NCBI GenBank assembly: GCA_937906975.1
Contig: CALCUN010000156.1
Location: forward strand, 1-12,542
Source: an uncultured Bacteroidales bacterium
GTDB taxonomy: Bacteria > Bacteroidota > Bacteroidia > Bacteroidales > P3
DNA: 12,542 nucleotides
Reading direction: 5' to 3'
The translations under genes were made by a program, and so were the position numbers. Positions 1 to 7,496 of this stretch are shown here, one piece after another; the first letter of the stretch is position 1, and every line of letters begins with the position of its first letter. The notes beneath the pieces are model-generated. The model saw only the letters and a program-made list of their open reading frames with translations, was not told where the DNA came from and made no database searches.

Positions 1-841
1 AATTTTTTCTTTGAATTATTTTATTTTTTCTTTGAATTATTTTTTTAAAGCTAAGAGAAAATTCTTCGTTCTCAAAAGAGAGAGATTTTATATCCACACA
101 ATGATAATTTATCTCTTCAACTTGCTCATTTACAATCTCAACTAAAATTTCCTTACACTCGTTCTTAAGCGAGACAATGTGAATATCACTAATATTTTCA
201 AAAGCATTCTCCACTTGTTTCAAATCCATCATAGGAGAAAGCTTCAAAATAATTCTCTTAGCCTTTAATCGCAACAAATCCATCAATAAAATAACATTAG
301 GTTGCGAAGACTCTATATCAAAAACCTTATTCTTATTTTCATCTCTTCGTGCAGGGTCAAGATAAATCACATCAAAACACTCCGCATTCAAAATATAATC
401 TTCCGAATTAGCATTAACACAAAGATAATTCTCAGCCTTCAAACACTTAAAGTTATGAGACAACAACTCAACCAACATATTATTTTGCTCAACACAAACA
501 ATCCTACTTGCCCTTCTTGAAAAATAAATATCATCTATACCAAAACCTGCTGTCAAATCCAATATACTCTCCCCCTCTCTAAGAAGCAAAGACTTATACA
601 TCGCAGTATGTTCCGAGGAGCTTTGTTCCAAATTAAGAGATAACGGAAATAAGAAATCATCTCTTTGAGTAAAAAAAGGAAACTTATCGGAAAATTTCTT
701 TCGTAGCTTAATTTGATTTATGCAATAGGCGTAATCTATAGTATTATTCAGCTCTTTATGATACTTTAGCATAAGTTTATCAGTATCAGAGCACAAGTTT
801 TCTTTTATAAATCTTAGTTCATTTTCATTTAAAGCCTTCAT
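1..841 (-). CDS. Class I SAM-dependent methyltransferase with THUMP-like C-terminus (3' end beyond window)
   Basis: I translated the minus strand by hand. The frame is open from ATG at 839-841 to the window edge (280 codons, no stop), so the C-terminus is missing. SAM-binding motif I is visible at residues 93-103 (ILDLTAGFGID), with an acidic post-I segment near 115-118 (VCVE). Motif IV is at 158-166 (VIYLDPARR), followed by LKLSPMMD near 199-206. This pattern matches a Bacteroidota family of about 390 residues that carries a THUMP-like domain after the methyltransferase fold; the substrate is probably RNA, but this is not shown here. The N-terminal ~80 residues are helical and charged. The last visible residues (about 266-280) are a lysine-rich tandem heptapeptide encoded by a 21-bp repeat, which does not look like normal family sequence. 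The gene is divergent from the lipoprotein gene, with 55 bp between the starts. The family call is fairly sure; the exact substrate is unknown. Confidence 0.85.
   Translation of the reverse strand, partial: MKALNENELRFIKENLCSDTDKLMLKYHKELNNTIDYAYCINQIKLRKKFSDKFPFFTQRDDFLFPLSLNLEQSSSEHTAMYKSLLLREGESILDLTAGFGIDDIYFSRRASRIVCVEQNNMLVELLSHNFKCLKAENYLCVNANSEDYILNAECFDVIYLDPARRDENKNKVFDIESSQPNVILLMDLLRLKAKRIILKLSPMMDLKQVENAFENISDIHIVSLKNECKEILVEIVNEQVEEINYHCVDIKSLSFENEEFSLSFKKIIQRKNKIIQRKN
2..43. repeat. Perfect tandem 21-bp repeat, two copies
   Basis: Positions 2-22 and 23-43 are identical 21-bp units. They lie inside the minus-strand methyltransferase gene and encode KIIQRKN twice. Read on the minus strand, each unit contains CAAAGAAAAAAT, which resembles the third unit of the 21-bp array at 4665-4685. 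The window starts inside this repeat, so the full copy number is not visible. Confidence 0.9.
47..67 (+). repeat. Diverged copy of the dispersed 21-bp unit (AAAGCTAAG type)
   Basis: This 21-bp segment starts with AAAGCTAAG and matches the unit at 8022-8042 in yggS at 18 of 21 positions by eye. Here it lies antisense to the methyltransferase gene, whereas in yggS it is in the sense direction. That argues for similarity at DNA level. Homology is an inference from a short, A-rich match. Confidence 0.5.
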
Positions 842-858
842 AATTAGAAAAAAACAAC

Positions 859-866
859 TATCTTTG
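859..866 (+). promoter_or_regulatory. Bacteroidota -7 element (TATCTTTG) for the lipoprotein gene
   Basis: TATCTTTG fits the Bacteroidota -7 consensus TAnnTTTG and lies 30 bp upstream of the ATG at 897. No clear TTG is present at the -33 spacing. On the opposite strand, CAAAACTA at 890-897 gives TAGTTTTG, a possible weak -7 for the divergent methyltransferase gene. Confidence 0.6.
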
Positions 867-896
867 CAAATATTCACGATTTAACATTGCAAAACT

Positions 897-2597
897 ATGA
901 AAAAAATATTACAATTCTTTGTTTTATCCATTATAATTTCAGGATTCATCTCTTGTATTGACGAAGAAGATTTCGATTTTGACTCACTTGCTCAAACCAC
1001 CATCACACCTTCGGTGAACGCACCTTTAATAAATACCGAAATTCTATTAAAAGACTTTCTTGATATAGAAGCATTATCCGACACAGCAAATGGATTTGAA
1101 ATAATTCAAATAAATCAAGAAAGCGATTCTTACTTAGAATTTGTTTTTTCTTCAAAAGACATCTACAATGTAGAAGAATTTGTTGAACAAATAAATGATG
1201 TTAATGATATTGAAGTAACAATAACGGATTTAAACATACCTGATGTTAGCGACTTAGGACTTGAATTTAACGAAGCTTTTGAAATATCTTTTTCTTACCC
1301 AGACACGAGTGTTGCCTCTGAGGATTTGAGTATAGAAATAGAAAAATTTGACAACCAAGTACACATCGACAGCGTGCATATCTTATCAGGAGGGATAAGA
1401 ATACAGCCTACAAATTCCATTCCTTTAAATACCTACATTGAACTAACATCTTCAAACATTAGAAACAAAGTAACAGGCGAACTTTTATCAGAAAGAGTGC
1501 AAATTTCCAACTCTAACTCAAACATAATCCAAGAAATTGATTTTTCAGACTACACCATCTCTTTAAAAGACTCCATTGTAAACGACTCAACCAAACAATT
1601 TATAGATTTAAGATACAGACTCTTTTTTGATTTATCAAGCAATAATTTATTTGAAGGCGGAATGTATGATGTAAACTTTAACCTTTCCCTAATACCTTTA
1701 ATGATAGATGCAATATTTGGCGATATGGGAGATACAGAATTTAACATTAGAGATGTCATAGCATTAGATTTCTTTAAAGATTCTTTACTCAATTCCATAA
1801 CCTCTAACAATAGCATTGATTTTGAAAAACTCTACATTCATTTCTTCATATCTACCAACATAGGTATCGATATGAATATCTATCCTAACCTATATACAAT
1901 ATCATCTGACGGAAATACATACAGCGCCTTTAACAATGAGGGTTACATACACGTAAACGGTGCAGATTTATTAGGAAATATAGGTTACACTAACGACATC
2001 GTATTAGAATCTGACGCAAGTGCTGTGGAAGTTTTCCCTGATTCATTGGTTTATGACTTGAAATTTGATTTCAAAGACCAAAAAACAAAAAATTCAACCT
2101 ATAATTTCGTATCACCAGAAGACGCTTTCATTGGCATTGATGCGAAAGCCGTTTTACCATTCAAAGCAAAACTAAAAGATTTACTTTATGAAACAGAATT
2201 TAATGCGTTTGAATTTATAGAAGAGCTTAATTATCTACAATCAACCACGCTGAATTTCTATTTAGAAAGCACATTCCCTGCTGAATTATCCGTAGATTTC
2301 TATTTAGTTGATAGCAATAATGTTGTTTTTGACACATTACTCATTTCACCTTTTAGAATTTCGGGAGCGATTGTCGATAATCAAGGACATATTCTTTCAC
2401 CTTCTTCAGAAAACGTAAACATTACTCTTGAAAATTCAAAGTATGAGAGCTTGAAAAAGGCATCTAAAATAAAATTATCCGCAATTTTAAACACTTCTAA
2501 GGACGAAGAAGGAACTCAACCTTACGTTAGATTTTCCAATGACGCAAAAATAAAAATCAAAGCAAGTGTTAGTGCAACAGGAAACATTACATTTTAA
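897..2597 (+). CDS. Large secreted lipoprotein, uncharacterised
   Basis: The product is 566 residues. It starts with a lipoprotein signal peptide: MKK, a hydrophobic stretch at 4-18, then FISC with the modifiable cysteine at 20. The mature start is very acidic (IDEEDFDFDS), a pattern linked in Bacteroidota to export of lipoproteins to the cell surface. The remainder reads as alternating beta-type segments without further transmembrane spans and has many Asn, Ser, Asp and Ile residues. I see no catalytic motif. It is followed after 23 bp by a DUF5723 outer-membrane-type gene, so the two are probably co-transcribed and may act together at the outer membrane. The ATG at 897 is favoured because it places the signal peptide at the very N-terminus, about 25 nt after the expected transcription start. 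Function is unknown. Confidence 0.85.
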   Translation: MKKILQFFVLSIIISGFISCIDEEDFDFDSLAQTTITPSVNAPLINTEILLKDFLDIEALSDTANGFEIIQINQESDSYLEFVFSSKDIYNVEEFVEQINDVNDIEVTITDLNIPDVSDLGLEFNEAFEISFSYPDTSVASEDLSIEIEKFDNQVHIDSVHILSGGIRIQPTNSIPLNTYIELTSSNIRNKVTGELLSERVQISNSNSNIIQEIDFSDYTISLKDSIVNDSTKQFIDLRYRLFFDLSSNNLFEGGMYDVNFNLSLIPLMIDAIFGDMGDTEFNIRDVIALDFFKDSLLNSITSNNSIDFEKLYIHFFISTNIGIDMNIYPNLYTISSDGNTYSAFNNEGYIHVNGADLLGNIGYTNDIVLESDASAVEVFPDSLVYDLKFDFKDQKTKNSTYNFVSPEDAFIGIDAKAVLPFKAKLKDLLYETEFNAFEFIEELNYLQSTTLNFYLESTFPAELSVDFYLVDSNNVVFDTLLISPFRISGAIVDNQGHILSPSSENVNITLENSKYESLKKASKIKLSAILNTSKDEEGTQPYVRFSNDAKIKIKASVSATGNITF

Positions 2598-2620
2598 TTT
2601 AAAATAGAAAGGGCAATTTT

Positions 2621-4090
2621 ATGAAAAGGACAAATATAAAAATAATATCAAGCTTTATAATTTGCTTAACATTACTTATAACTAACAAAGCGAATGCGCA
2701 AAAAGACATCCTTTACTTTTTAAGAGAAGCTCCACAAGTTACTCAATACAATCCTGCAATCACGCCAAATACAGACTTCTATCTAACTTTATTGCTTGGA
2801 ACGACTGATGTAGGTGTGCATACTTCTGGTTTTTCTTACCATGATTTAATCCACAAGCACCCTATTCATGCAGATTCTCTACAACTTGATTTACAAAATT
2901 TCAGAAATACTCTAAGCGATGACAATTTCATCAATTTCAATTATGATATGGATTTGTTCGGATTTGGTTTTAAAGCTGGCAAAAACTACTTTAATTACGA
3001 CCTTTCTTTGGTTTTAGATACCCGTCTTAACTTTTCGAAAGGTATTTTTGACTTATTATTATACGGAAGCAACGCAGAAAATGGCTCAATCAGACTTTTA
3101 GACGGACATTTTTTAGAGTTAAATGCTTATATCTGCAATTCATTTGGTTATGCTAGGCAAATAAATGATAAATTGCACGTTGGAGCAAAGTTTAAGCTTT
3201 TATTAGGCTTAGCAAATATTCACACTAATGATGCAAATCTTGAAGTAAAGTTTGATAATAACGAAAAAATTTCTGCACATGGCGAGATTGATATTTTAAC
3301 TTCAAATATTTTAGGCGACATAAACATAACTTCGCTTTTTAAAGACAACGCAAGCGCTGAGTTTATAATGAATCAAAATATCAATGACATACTTACACAA
3401 AGCAAAGGTAACTTAGGATATTCTTTTGACTTGGGTGCAAGTTATAGATTATTGGATAATTTAGAATTAAGTTTAAGTGTGGTTGATGTATTTAGCGTTT
3501 TGAATTGGAAAACACACACTTCTCAATTAGTAAACAACAAACCTTATGAGGAAATCGTATTTGAAGGAATCACTTCAAGCATCGATAGTCTTGAAACTAA
3601 CTTCGAATCTCAAATAACTGCACTTGCAGATAGTTTAACTTCTGCTTTGGATATTCGTTCTCAAAACATAGCTCCTTATACTTCACACTTACCTGCAAAA
3701 ATCTACTTTGGAGCAACTTATAACTTTGGAAAGGTAAATTATTTACATGCTTTATTTAACACAAAGATAGGAAACGGAAAAATTTATGACACTCACATAT
3801 CTTTATTCTATTCTTTACACACAAAATTTCTTTCTTTGAGTTTTGGAAACATGTTTAGAAGTACCAATTTGTTTAATCCAAGTGCTTTAATTAGCTTTAA
3901 ATTATCATATCTTCAACTTTACTTAGGTGGAAATCTTCACTCTACAAAATTTTTCAATGTAGCAGATTTCAATGGTCTTGATGTTTTTGCAGGTCTCAAT
4001 CTTTCTATTGGACACAACAAGTATTGGAAAAAAGCAGAGCAAATAACACCTAAGCAAAAAGAAGAAATAATATTAGAAATTCAAGAGTAA
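2621..4090 (+). CDS. DUF5723-type outer-membrane beta-barrel-like protein
   Basis: The product is 489 residues with an ordinary signal peptide; probable cleavage follows ANA at 24-26. The mature protein opens with DILYFLREAPQVTQYNPAITP, the hallmark beginning of DUF5723 proteins (QYNPA near residues 42-46). It then shows many alternating hydrophobic and polar strands with terminal aromatic residues (YLTLLLG, FGFGFKAG, VGAKFKLLLGLA, LHALFNTKIG). This suggests an outer-membrane beta barrel related to the PorV/FadL-like group. The C-terminus (PKQKEEIILEIQE) is a charged tail after the last strand-like segment near 455-465. The gene sits 23 bp after the lipoprotein gene. Its stop overlaps the 3' end of the convergent acetyltransferase gene by 10 bp, leaving no room for a separate terminator. 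Family assignment is from pattern memory; cargo or partner is unknown. Confidence 0.8.
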   Translation: MKRTNIKIISSFIICLTLLITNKANAQKDILYFLREAPQVTQYNPAITPNTDFYLTLLLGTTDVGVHTSGFSYHDLIHKHPIHADSLQLDLQNFRNTLSDDNFINFNYDMDLFGFGFKAGKNYFNYDLSLVLDTRLNFSKGIFDLLLYGSNAENGSIRLLDGHFLELNAYICNSFGYARQINDKLHVGAKFKLLLGLANIHTNDANLEVKFDNNEKISAHGEIDILTSNILGDINITSLFKDNASAEFIMNQNINDILTQSKGNLGYSFDLGASYRLLDNLELSLSVVDVFSVLNWKTHTSQLVNNKPYEEIVFEGITSSIDSLETNFESQITALADSLTSALDIRSQNIAPYTSHLPAKIYFGATYNFGKVNYLHALFNTKIGNGKIYDTHISLFYSLHTKFLSLSFGNMFRSTNLFNPSALISFKLSYLQLYLGGNLHSTKFFNVADFNGLDVFAGLNLSIGHNKYWKKAEQITPKQKEEIILEIQE

Positions 4091-4572
4091 TTTTTTCTAT
4101 ACTCTTCTGCAAGATTTTTAAGTTCTTGATTTTCTAAACGAAACACAGTCCATTCATCTAACGGCTTTGCTCCCTTTGACTTATAAAAGTTTATAGAAGG
4201 AGTATTCCAATCAAGAACAATCCATTCAAAACGAGGACAACCCTCTTTCTCTGCTTGGTTTGCAAGGAAGGATAAAAGCATTTTACCATATCCCTTTCCT
4301 CTATACTGAGGCCTTACATACAAATCCTCTAAGTAAAGCCCTGCTTTTCCTCTCCAAGTAGAAAAATTATAAAAGTATAAAGCAAATCCAAGACTCTCAC
4401 CCTCCTCTTCCAATAATACGACTTTGGCTTGTGATTTATCGAAAAGGCTTTCCTCCAACATTGCTTCTGTAGCCTCAACTGCGTCAGGCTCTTTTTCATA
4501 CTCAGCAAGCTCTTTTATGAATTGTAAAATAATAGGACAATCCTTACGTTCTGCATACCTAATTGTTGCCAT
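4081..4572 (-). CDS. GNAT family N-acetyltransferase, SSAT-like
   Basis: The product is 163 residues. I chose the ATG at 4570-4572, giving MATIRYAERKDC, because it matches the usual GNAT N-terminus; an upstream in-frame GTG at 4581 would add only three residues. The acetyl-CoA pyrophosphate-binding loop is clear: LEDLYVRPQYRGKGYGKMLL at 81-100, with RGKGYG at 91-96. The preceding FALYFYNFSTWRGKAGLYLED and the later LDWNTPSINFYKSKGA resemble the spermidine/spermine (diamine) or thialysine N-acetyltransferase branch. The likely reaction is transfer of acetyl from acetyl-CoA to a small amine, but the substrate cannot be fixed from sequence. The gene is convergent with DUF5723 (10-bp overlap of ends) and divergent from serC. 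Confidence 0.88.
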   Translation of the reverse strand: MATIRYAERKDCPIILQFIKELAEYEKEPDAVEATEAMLEESLFDKSQAKVVLLEEEGESLGFALYFYNFSTWRGKAGLYLEDLYVRPQYRGKGYGKMLLSFLANQAEKEGCPRFEWIVLDWNTPSINFYKSKGAKPLDEWTVFRLENQELKNLAEEYRKNYS

Positions 4573-4606
4573 AAAAAACACATTTTTAGTTTAATAATTC
4601 AAAGCA

Positions 4607-4614
4607 CAAAGGTA
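4607..4614 (-). promoter_or_regulatory. -7 element (TACCTTTG) for the acetyltransferase gene
   Basis: On the minus strand TACCTTTG fits TAnnTTTG, 35 bp upstream of the acetyltransferase ATG. No clean -33 TTG is seen; the upstream sequence is the A-rich repeat array. Confidence 0.55.
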
Positions 4615-4622
4615 GTAAAAAA

Positions 4623-4706
4623 AAGTCTAAGAAAAAATTTAAAAAAGCTAAGAAAAAAAATAAAAAAGCAAAGAAAAAATTTAAAAAGTCTAAGAAAAAA
4701 TAAATA
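4623..4706 (+). repeat. Array of four 21-bp A-rich units between divergent genes
   Basis: Units begin at exactly 4623, 4644, 4665 and 4686. Their first nine bases are AAGTCTAAG, AAAGCTAAG, AAAGCAAAG and AAGTCTAAG, each followed by six A's (eight in the second unit) and usually TTT. The period is exactly 21 bp, two helical turns, so A-tracts recur on average about every 11 bp from 4617 to 4700. Such phasing predicts a static bend next to the serC promoter. The open frame through the array would encode a Lys/Ala/Ser/Phe peptide but has no start codon, so it is not called as a gene. Confidence 0.85.
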
Positions 4707-4711
4707 ATTGA

Positions 4712-4741
4712 TTGACAATACAAAAAAATGAACTATCTTTG
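4712..4741 (+). promoter_or_regulatory. Promoter of serC-serA (TTG-N19-TATCTTTG)
   Basis: TTG at 4712-4714, a 19-nt spacer and TATCTTTG at 4734-4741 fit the Bacteroidota housekeeping promoter consensus. Transcription should start near 4748, leaving about 58 nt of A-rich leader before the serC ATG. It is the best-formed promoter in the window and lies directly downstream of the phased A-tract array. Confidence 0.75.
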
Positions 4742-4805
4742 CAAGAAGTTTTAAAATAAGAAAAATAATTAATCACATTGTAAAATATTTAAAATAAAAA
4801 AAGAC

Positions 4806-5894
4806 ATGGCACAAGTACATAACTTTAATGCAGGTCCTTGCGTTTTACCAAAGCAAGCTATCGAATCTGCAATCGAAGCAATAAGAAACTTCGACAACAC
4901 AGGAATTGGTATATTAGAAATCTCACACCGTACACCAGGTTGGGAAAGAATAATGGCTGAAACTGAACAATTATGGAGAGATTTATTAAACATTCCAGAT
5001 AATTATGAAGTATTATTCTTAGGAGGTGGAGCTTCTACTCAATTCTTCCACGTTGCAGCTAACTTATTGAATAAAAAAGCAGCTTACCTTCAAACAGGAG
5101 TTTGGGCTAAGAAAGCTGTAAAAGAAGCAAAATTCTACGGAGAAGTTGAAGTTGTAGCATCTTCTGAAGATAAAACTTACTCTTACATACCAAAAGGATA
5201 TACAATCCCAACAGATGTAGATTACTTCCACATCACAACTAACAACACAATCTACGGAACAGAAATAAAATACGATATGGATTGTCCTGTTCCATTGGTA
5301 GCAGATATGTCTTCTGATATTATGTCAAGACCTGTTGATGTTACTAAATACGCTTTAATTTATGGTGGAGCACAAAAGAATGTTGGTCCTGCAGGTGTTA
5401 CTTTCGTTATCGTAAGAAAAGACATCTTAGGAAAAGTTGAAAGAAAACTTCAAACAATGGTTGATTACCGTACACACATTGGAGAAGAAAAAAGAAACAA
5501 ATCTATGTTCAACACTCCTCCTGTATTCCCTATCTTCGTAATGCACGAAACTTTGAAATGGGTTAAAGAAGAAATAGGTGGCGTTGAAAACATGAACAAA
5601 ATCAACACTGAAAAAGCTGAATTATTATACAACGAAATCGACAGAAACAAAATGTTTGTTGGAACAGCTGCAAAAGAAGACCGTTCTATCATGAACGTTT
5701 GCTTCGTTATGGCTCCAGGATACGAAGACAAACAAGATGCTTTCTTCGCTTTCGCAAAAGAAAGAGGAATGATTGGTATCAAAGGACACCGTTCAGTAGG
5801 TGGATTCCGCGCTTCTATCTACAACGCTTGCCCAGTTGAATCAGTTAAAGCTTTAGTTGCTTGCATGCAAGAATTTGAAAAATTAAACGCTTAA
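4806..5894 (+). CDS. serC: Phosphoserine aminotransferase
   Basis: The product is 362 residues, the normal SerC length, and cytosolic. It converts 3-phosphohydroxypyruvate plus glutamate to O-phosphoserine plus 2-oxoglutarate using pyridoxal phosphate; the same family also serves pyridoxine synthesis in some bacteria. Visible signatures are [10 protein letters not shown] at 6-15, SHRTPGW at 40-46, the phosphate-binding GGGASTQF at 73-80, Trp100, [11 protein letters not shown] at 166-176, and [12 protein letters not shown] at 186-197 with the PLP-binding Lys191. The substrate-binding C-terminal [10 protein letters not shown] is also present. The start at 4806 follows an A-rich leader with no Shine-Dalgarno, as is normal for the phylum. 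serA follows after 5 bp, so the two serine-pathway genes form an operon. The gene has a strong preference for a few codons, which suggests high expression. Confidence 0.97.
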   Translation: MAQVHNFNAGPCVLPKQAIESAIEAIRNFDNTGIGILEISHRTPGWERIMAETEQLWRDLLNIPDNYEVLFLGGGASTQFFHVAANLLNKKAAYLQTGVWAKKAVKEAKFYGEVEVVASSEDKTYSYIPKGYTIPTDVDYFHITTNNTIYGTEIKYDMDCPVPLVADMSSDIMSRPVDVTKYALIYGGAQKNVGPAGVTFVIVRKDILGKVERKLQTMVDYRTHIGEEKRNKSMFNTPPVFPIFVMHETLKWVKEEIGGVENMNKINTEKAELLYNEIDRNKMFVGTAAKEDRSIMNVCFVMAPGYEDKQDAFFAFAKERGMIGIKGHRSVGGFRASIYNACPVESVKALVACMQEFEKLNA

Positions 5895-5899
5895 TTAAT

Positions 5900-6820
5900 A
5901 TGACAAAAGTATTAGTAGCAACAGACAAACCTTTCGCAAAGGCAGCTGTTGATGGAATAAGAAAAATAACAGAAGATGCTGGTTTTGAATTAGCTCTTTT
6001 GGAAAAATATACTGACGTAAACGATTTCTATGCAGCAGTTGCTGACGTAGATGCTTTAATCGTTCGTTCTGACAAAGTTACAAAAGAAGTTATTGACCAC
6101 GCTAACAACTTAAAAATAGTTGTTCGTGCTGGAGCTGGATTTGACAACTTAGACCTTGAAGCTTGTACAGCAAAAGGAATCGTTGCAATGAACACTCCTG
6201 GTCAAAACTCAAACGCTGTAGCTGAGTTAGCGTTAGGTATGATGATTTACATGGCAAGAACAACTTTCACTCCTGCAACTGGAAGCGAATTAAAAGGCAA
6301 AAAAGTTGGTATCCACGCTTACGGAAACGTAGGACGCTTAGTTGCTGAAAAAGCAAAAGCTATGGGAATGGAAGTTTGGGCATTTGACCCATTTGTTCCT
6401 GCTGAAAAAATGAAAGAAGAAGGAGTTACTCCTGCTGCAACAATAGAAGAACTTTACTCTACTTGCGATTATGTTTCTTTACACATACCTGCAAACGAGC
6501 AAACAAAGAATTCTATCAACTATGAACTTCTTTCAAAAATGCCAAAGGGTGCTTGTTTAGTAAATACTGCAAGAAAAGAAGTTATCAACGAAGCTGATAT
6601 GGCTAAATTATTGGCTGAACGTACAGACTTCAAATATGTTACTGACATAGCAGCTGGAAACAATGACGAATTAGCAGCATTTGCTCCTCGTTACTTCGCT
6701 ACACCTAAGAAAATGGGTGCTCAAACAGCAGAAGCTAACTTAAACGCTGGTTTAGCTGCAGCTAATCAAATCGTTGATTTCATTAAAAATGGTGTAACTA
6801 AATTCCAAGTTAATAAATAG
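5900..6820 (+). CDS. serA: D-3-phosphoglycerate dehydrogenase, short form without ACT domain
   Basis: The product is 306 residues and lacks the C-terminal regulatory ACT domain of the long E. coli-type enzyme, so serine feedback through ACT is not expected. It oxidises 3-phosphoglycerate with NAD+ to 3-phosphohydroxypyruvate, the step before SerC. Features include [12 protein letters not shown] at 74-85 (substrate loop), the Rossmann nucleotide-binding turn GIHAYGNVG at 137-145, the acidic NAD-ribose residue in AFDPF near 161-165, and the catalytic arginine of VNTARKEV at Arg225. Where most family members have a catalytic His (TPHxG), this protein has TPKKMGAQT at 268-276. This Lys variant is known from Bacteroides- and Entamoeba-type enzymes. 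The gene is 5 bp after serC and is followed by a strong terminator. Confidence 0.95.
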   Translation: MTKVLVATDKPFAKAAVDGIRKITEDAGFELALLEKYTDVNDFYAAVADVDALIVRSDKVTKEVIDHANNLKIVVRAGAGFDNLDLEACTAKGIVAMNTPGQNSNAVAELALGMMIYMARTTFTPATGSELKGKKVGIHAYGNVGRLVAEKAKAMGMEVWAFDPFVPAEKMKEEGVTPAATIEELYSTCDYVSLHIPANEQTKNSINYELLSKMPKGACLVNTARKEVINEADMAKLLAERTDFKYVTDIAAGNNDELAAFAPRYFATPKKMGAQTAEANLNAGLAAANQIVDFIKNGVTKFQVNK

Positions 6821-6836
6821 GATTTAAGATATTCCA

Positions 6837-6876
6837 AAAAAAAAGAGTTGCCGAATTATCGACAACTCTTTTTTTT
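6837..6876. terminator. Bidirectional rho-independent terminator between serA and the DUF4234-like gene
   Basis: AAAAGAGTTG at 6841-6850 pairs with CAACTCTTTT at 6863-6872. The stem can extend inward past one C-A mismatch through CGA/TCG to an ATTA loop. It is flanked by an A-run on the left (from 6836) and eight T's at 6869-6876. It lies 20 bp after serA and 12 bp from the end of the convergent minus-strand gene, so it can serve both. Confidence 0.9.
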
Positions 6877-6888
6877 ATATATCTATAA

Positions 6889-7437
6889 TTAAATTGTTTC
6901 GTTATAAGCCTTATTTAAACGATTCATTGCTTCTATCAATTTATTAAAATAAACGTATGTTAGAATTGCAGGTAATCCACCAGAGATTGATGCCATATTG
7001 TTTTCAACTCCACAAAATTCTAAGAGAATTATTATTAAATAAACTGCAACCAAAGGAACAACAAAATATGTTACAAATGTAGATGCTTCAAATTTATAAT
7101 TTACTTCTCTTCTTTTTAATTCTTTTCCTATTCTATCTGAGAGTCCAAACAACCAAATAAAGAGAAAAATTATTAAAGCAAAGAGTAAAACATAAGAAAT
7201 CTTTGTTATAATCATTGATTTTACCCAGAATCCTAATGCAAAAAGCAAAGCTGCTCCTATAAGCATAAGCCACAGATATATATAATTAAAGGTTTTCTTT
7301 CCGTCTTGTGCTACAATGTTAATTTCTTTTGACATTTTAGAAAGCATAAACGCTTGATAAATATGTCCTGTTATTATATCAAGCAAGACATACATAGGAA
7401 AACTTCTGTCAGTTGGTAATTTTTGTTTTTCTTCCAT
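6889..7437 (-). CDS. Small multi-pass membrane protein, DUF4234-like
   Basis: The product is 182 residues and was not recognised with certainty. Hydrophobic segments lie at about 15-32, 53-72, 76-99 and 119-141, with a shorter one near 150-164. The N-terminal stretch LLDIITGHIYQAFMLSKMSKEIN (18-40), followed by DGKKT, resembles the start of DUF4234 proteins, where a short membrane helix leads into a Tyr/Lys-rich turn. A charged loop at 100-116 (DRIGKELKRREVNYKFE) separates the middle helices. There is no signal peptide and no catalytic motif. It stands alone between the bidirectional terminator and the shared promoter region with yggS. The ATG at 7435-7437 is preceded by a -7 element on the minus strand at 7471-7478. 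Function is unknown. Confidence 0.75.
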   Translation of the reverse strand: MEEKQKLPTDRSFPMYVLLDIITGHIYQAFMLSKMSKEINIVAQDGKKTFNYIYLWLMLIGAALLFALGFWVKSMIITKISYVLLFALIIFLFIWLFGLSDRIGKELKRREVNYKFEASTFVTYFVVPLVAVYLIIILLEFCGVENNMASISGGLPAILTYVYFNKLIEAMNRLNKAYNETI

Positions 7438-7441
7438 AGTA

Positions 7442-7478
7442 TTGTATTTTTAATTTTTTGTTTACTTTTGCAAAAGTA
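7442..7478. promoter_or_regulatory. Back-to-back divergent promoters sharing a perfect 16-bp palindrome
   Basis: TACTTTTGCAAAAGTA at 7463-7478 is a perfect inverted repeat. Each half is a TAnnTTTG -7 element: 7463-7470 directs yggS and 7471-7478 on the minus strand directs the DUF4234-like gene. For yggS a TTG at 7442-7444 stands 18 nt upstream. The yggS leader would be only about 20 nt. Because the two -7 elements abut, one polymerase should block the other, or a dimeric regulator could use the palindrome. The shared use is inferred. Confidence 0.6.
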
Positions 7479-7496
7479 CGAAAAAAACAAACTAAT

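Noticed and set aside
302..520. Plus-strand 72-codon open frame
   Set aside because: It lies wholly antisense to the methyltransferase, whose SAM motifs establish the minus strand as coding.
4590..4703. Open frame through the A-rich array that would encode a Lys/Ala/Ser/Phe-rich peptide
   Set aside because: It has no start codon after the upstream TAG, is extreme in composition and is explained by the 21-bp repeat; not called as a gene.
7458..7496. Upstream TTG start that would extend YggS by 13 residues
   Set aside because: The extension contains the -7 promoter element, and the ATG at 7497 matches the family N-terminus.
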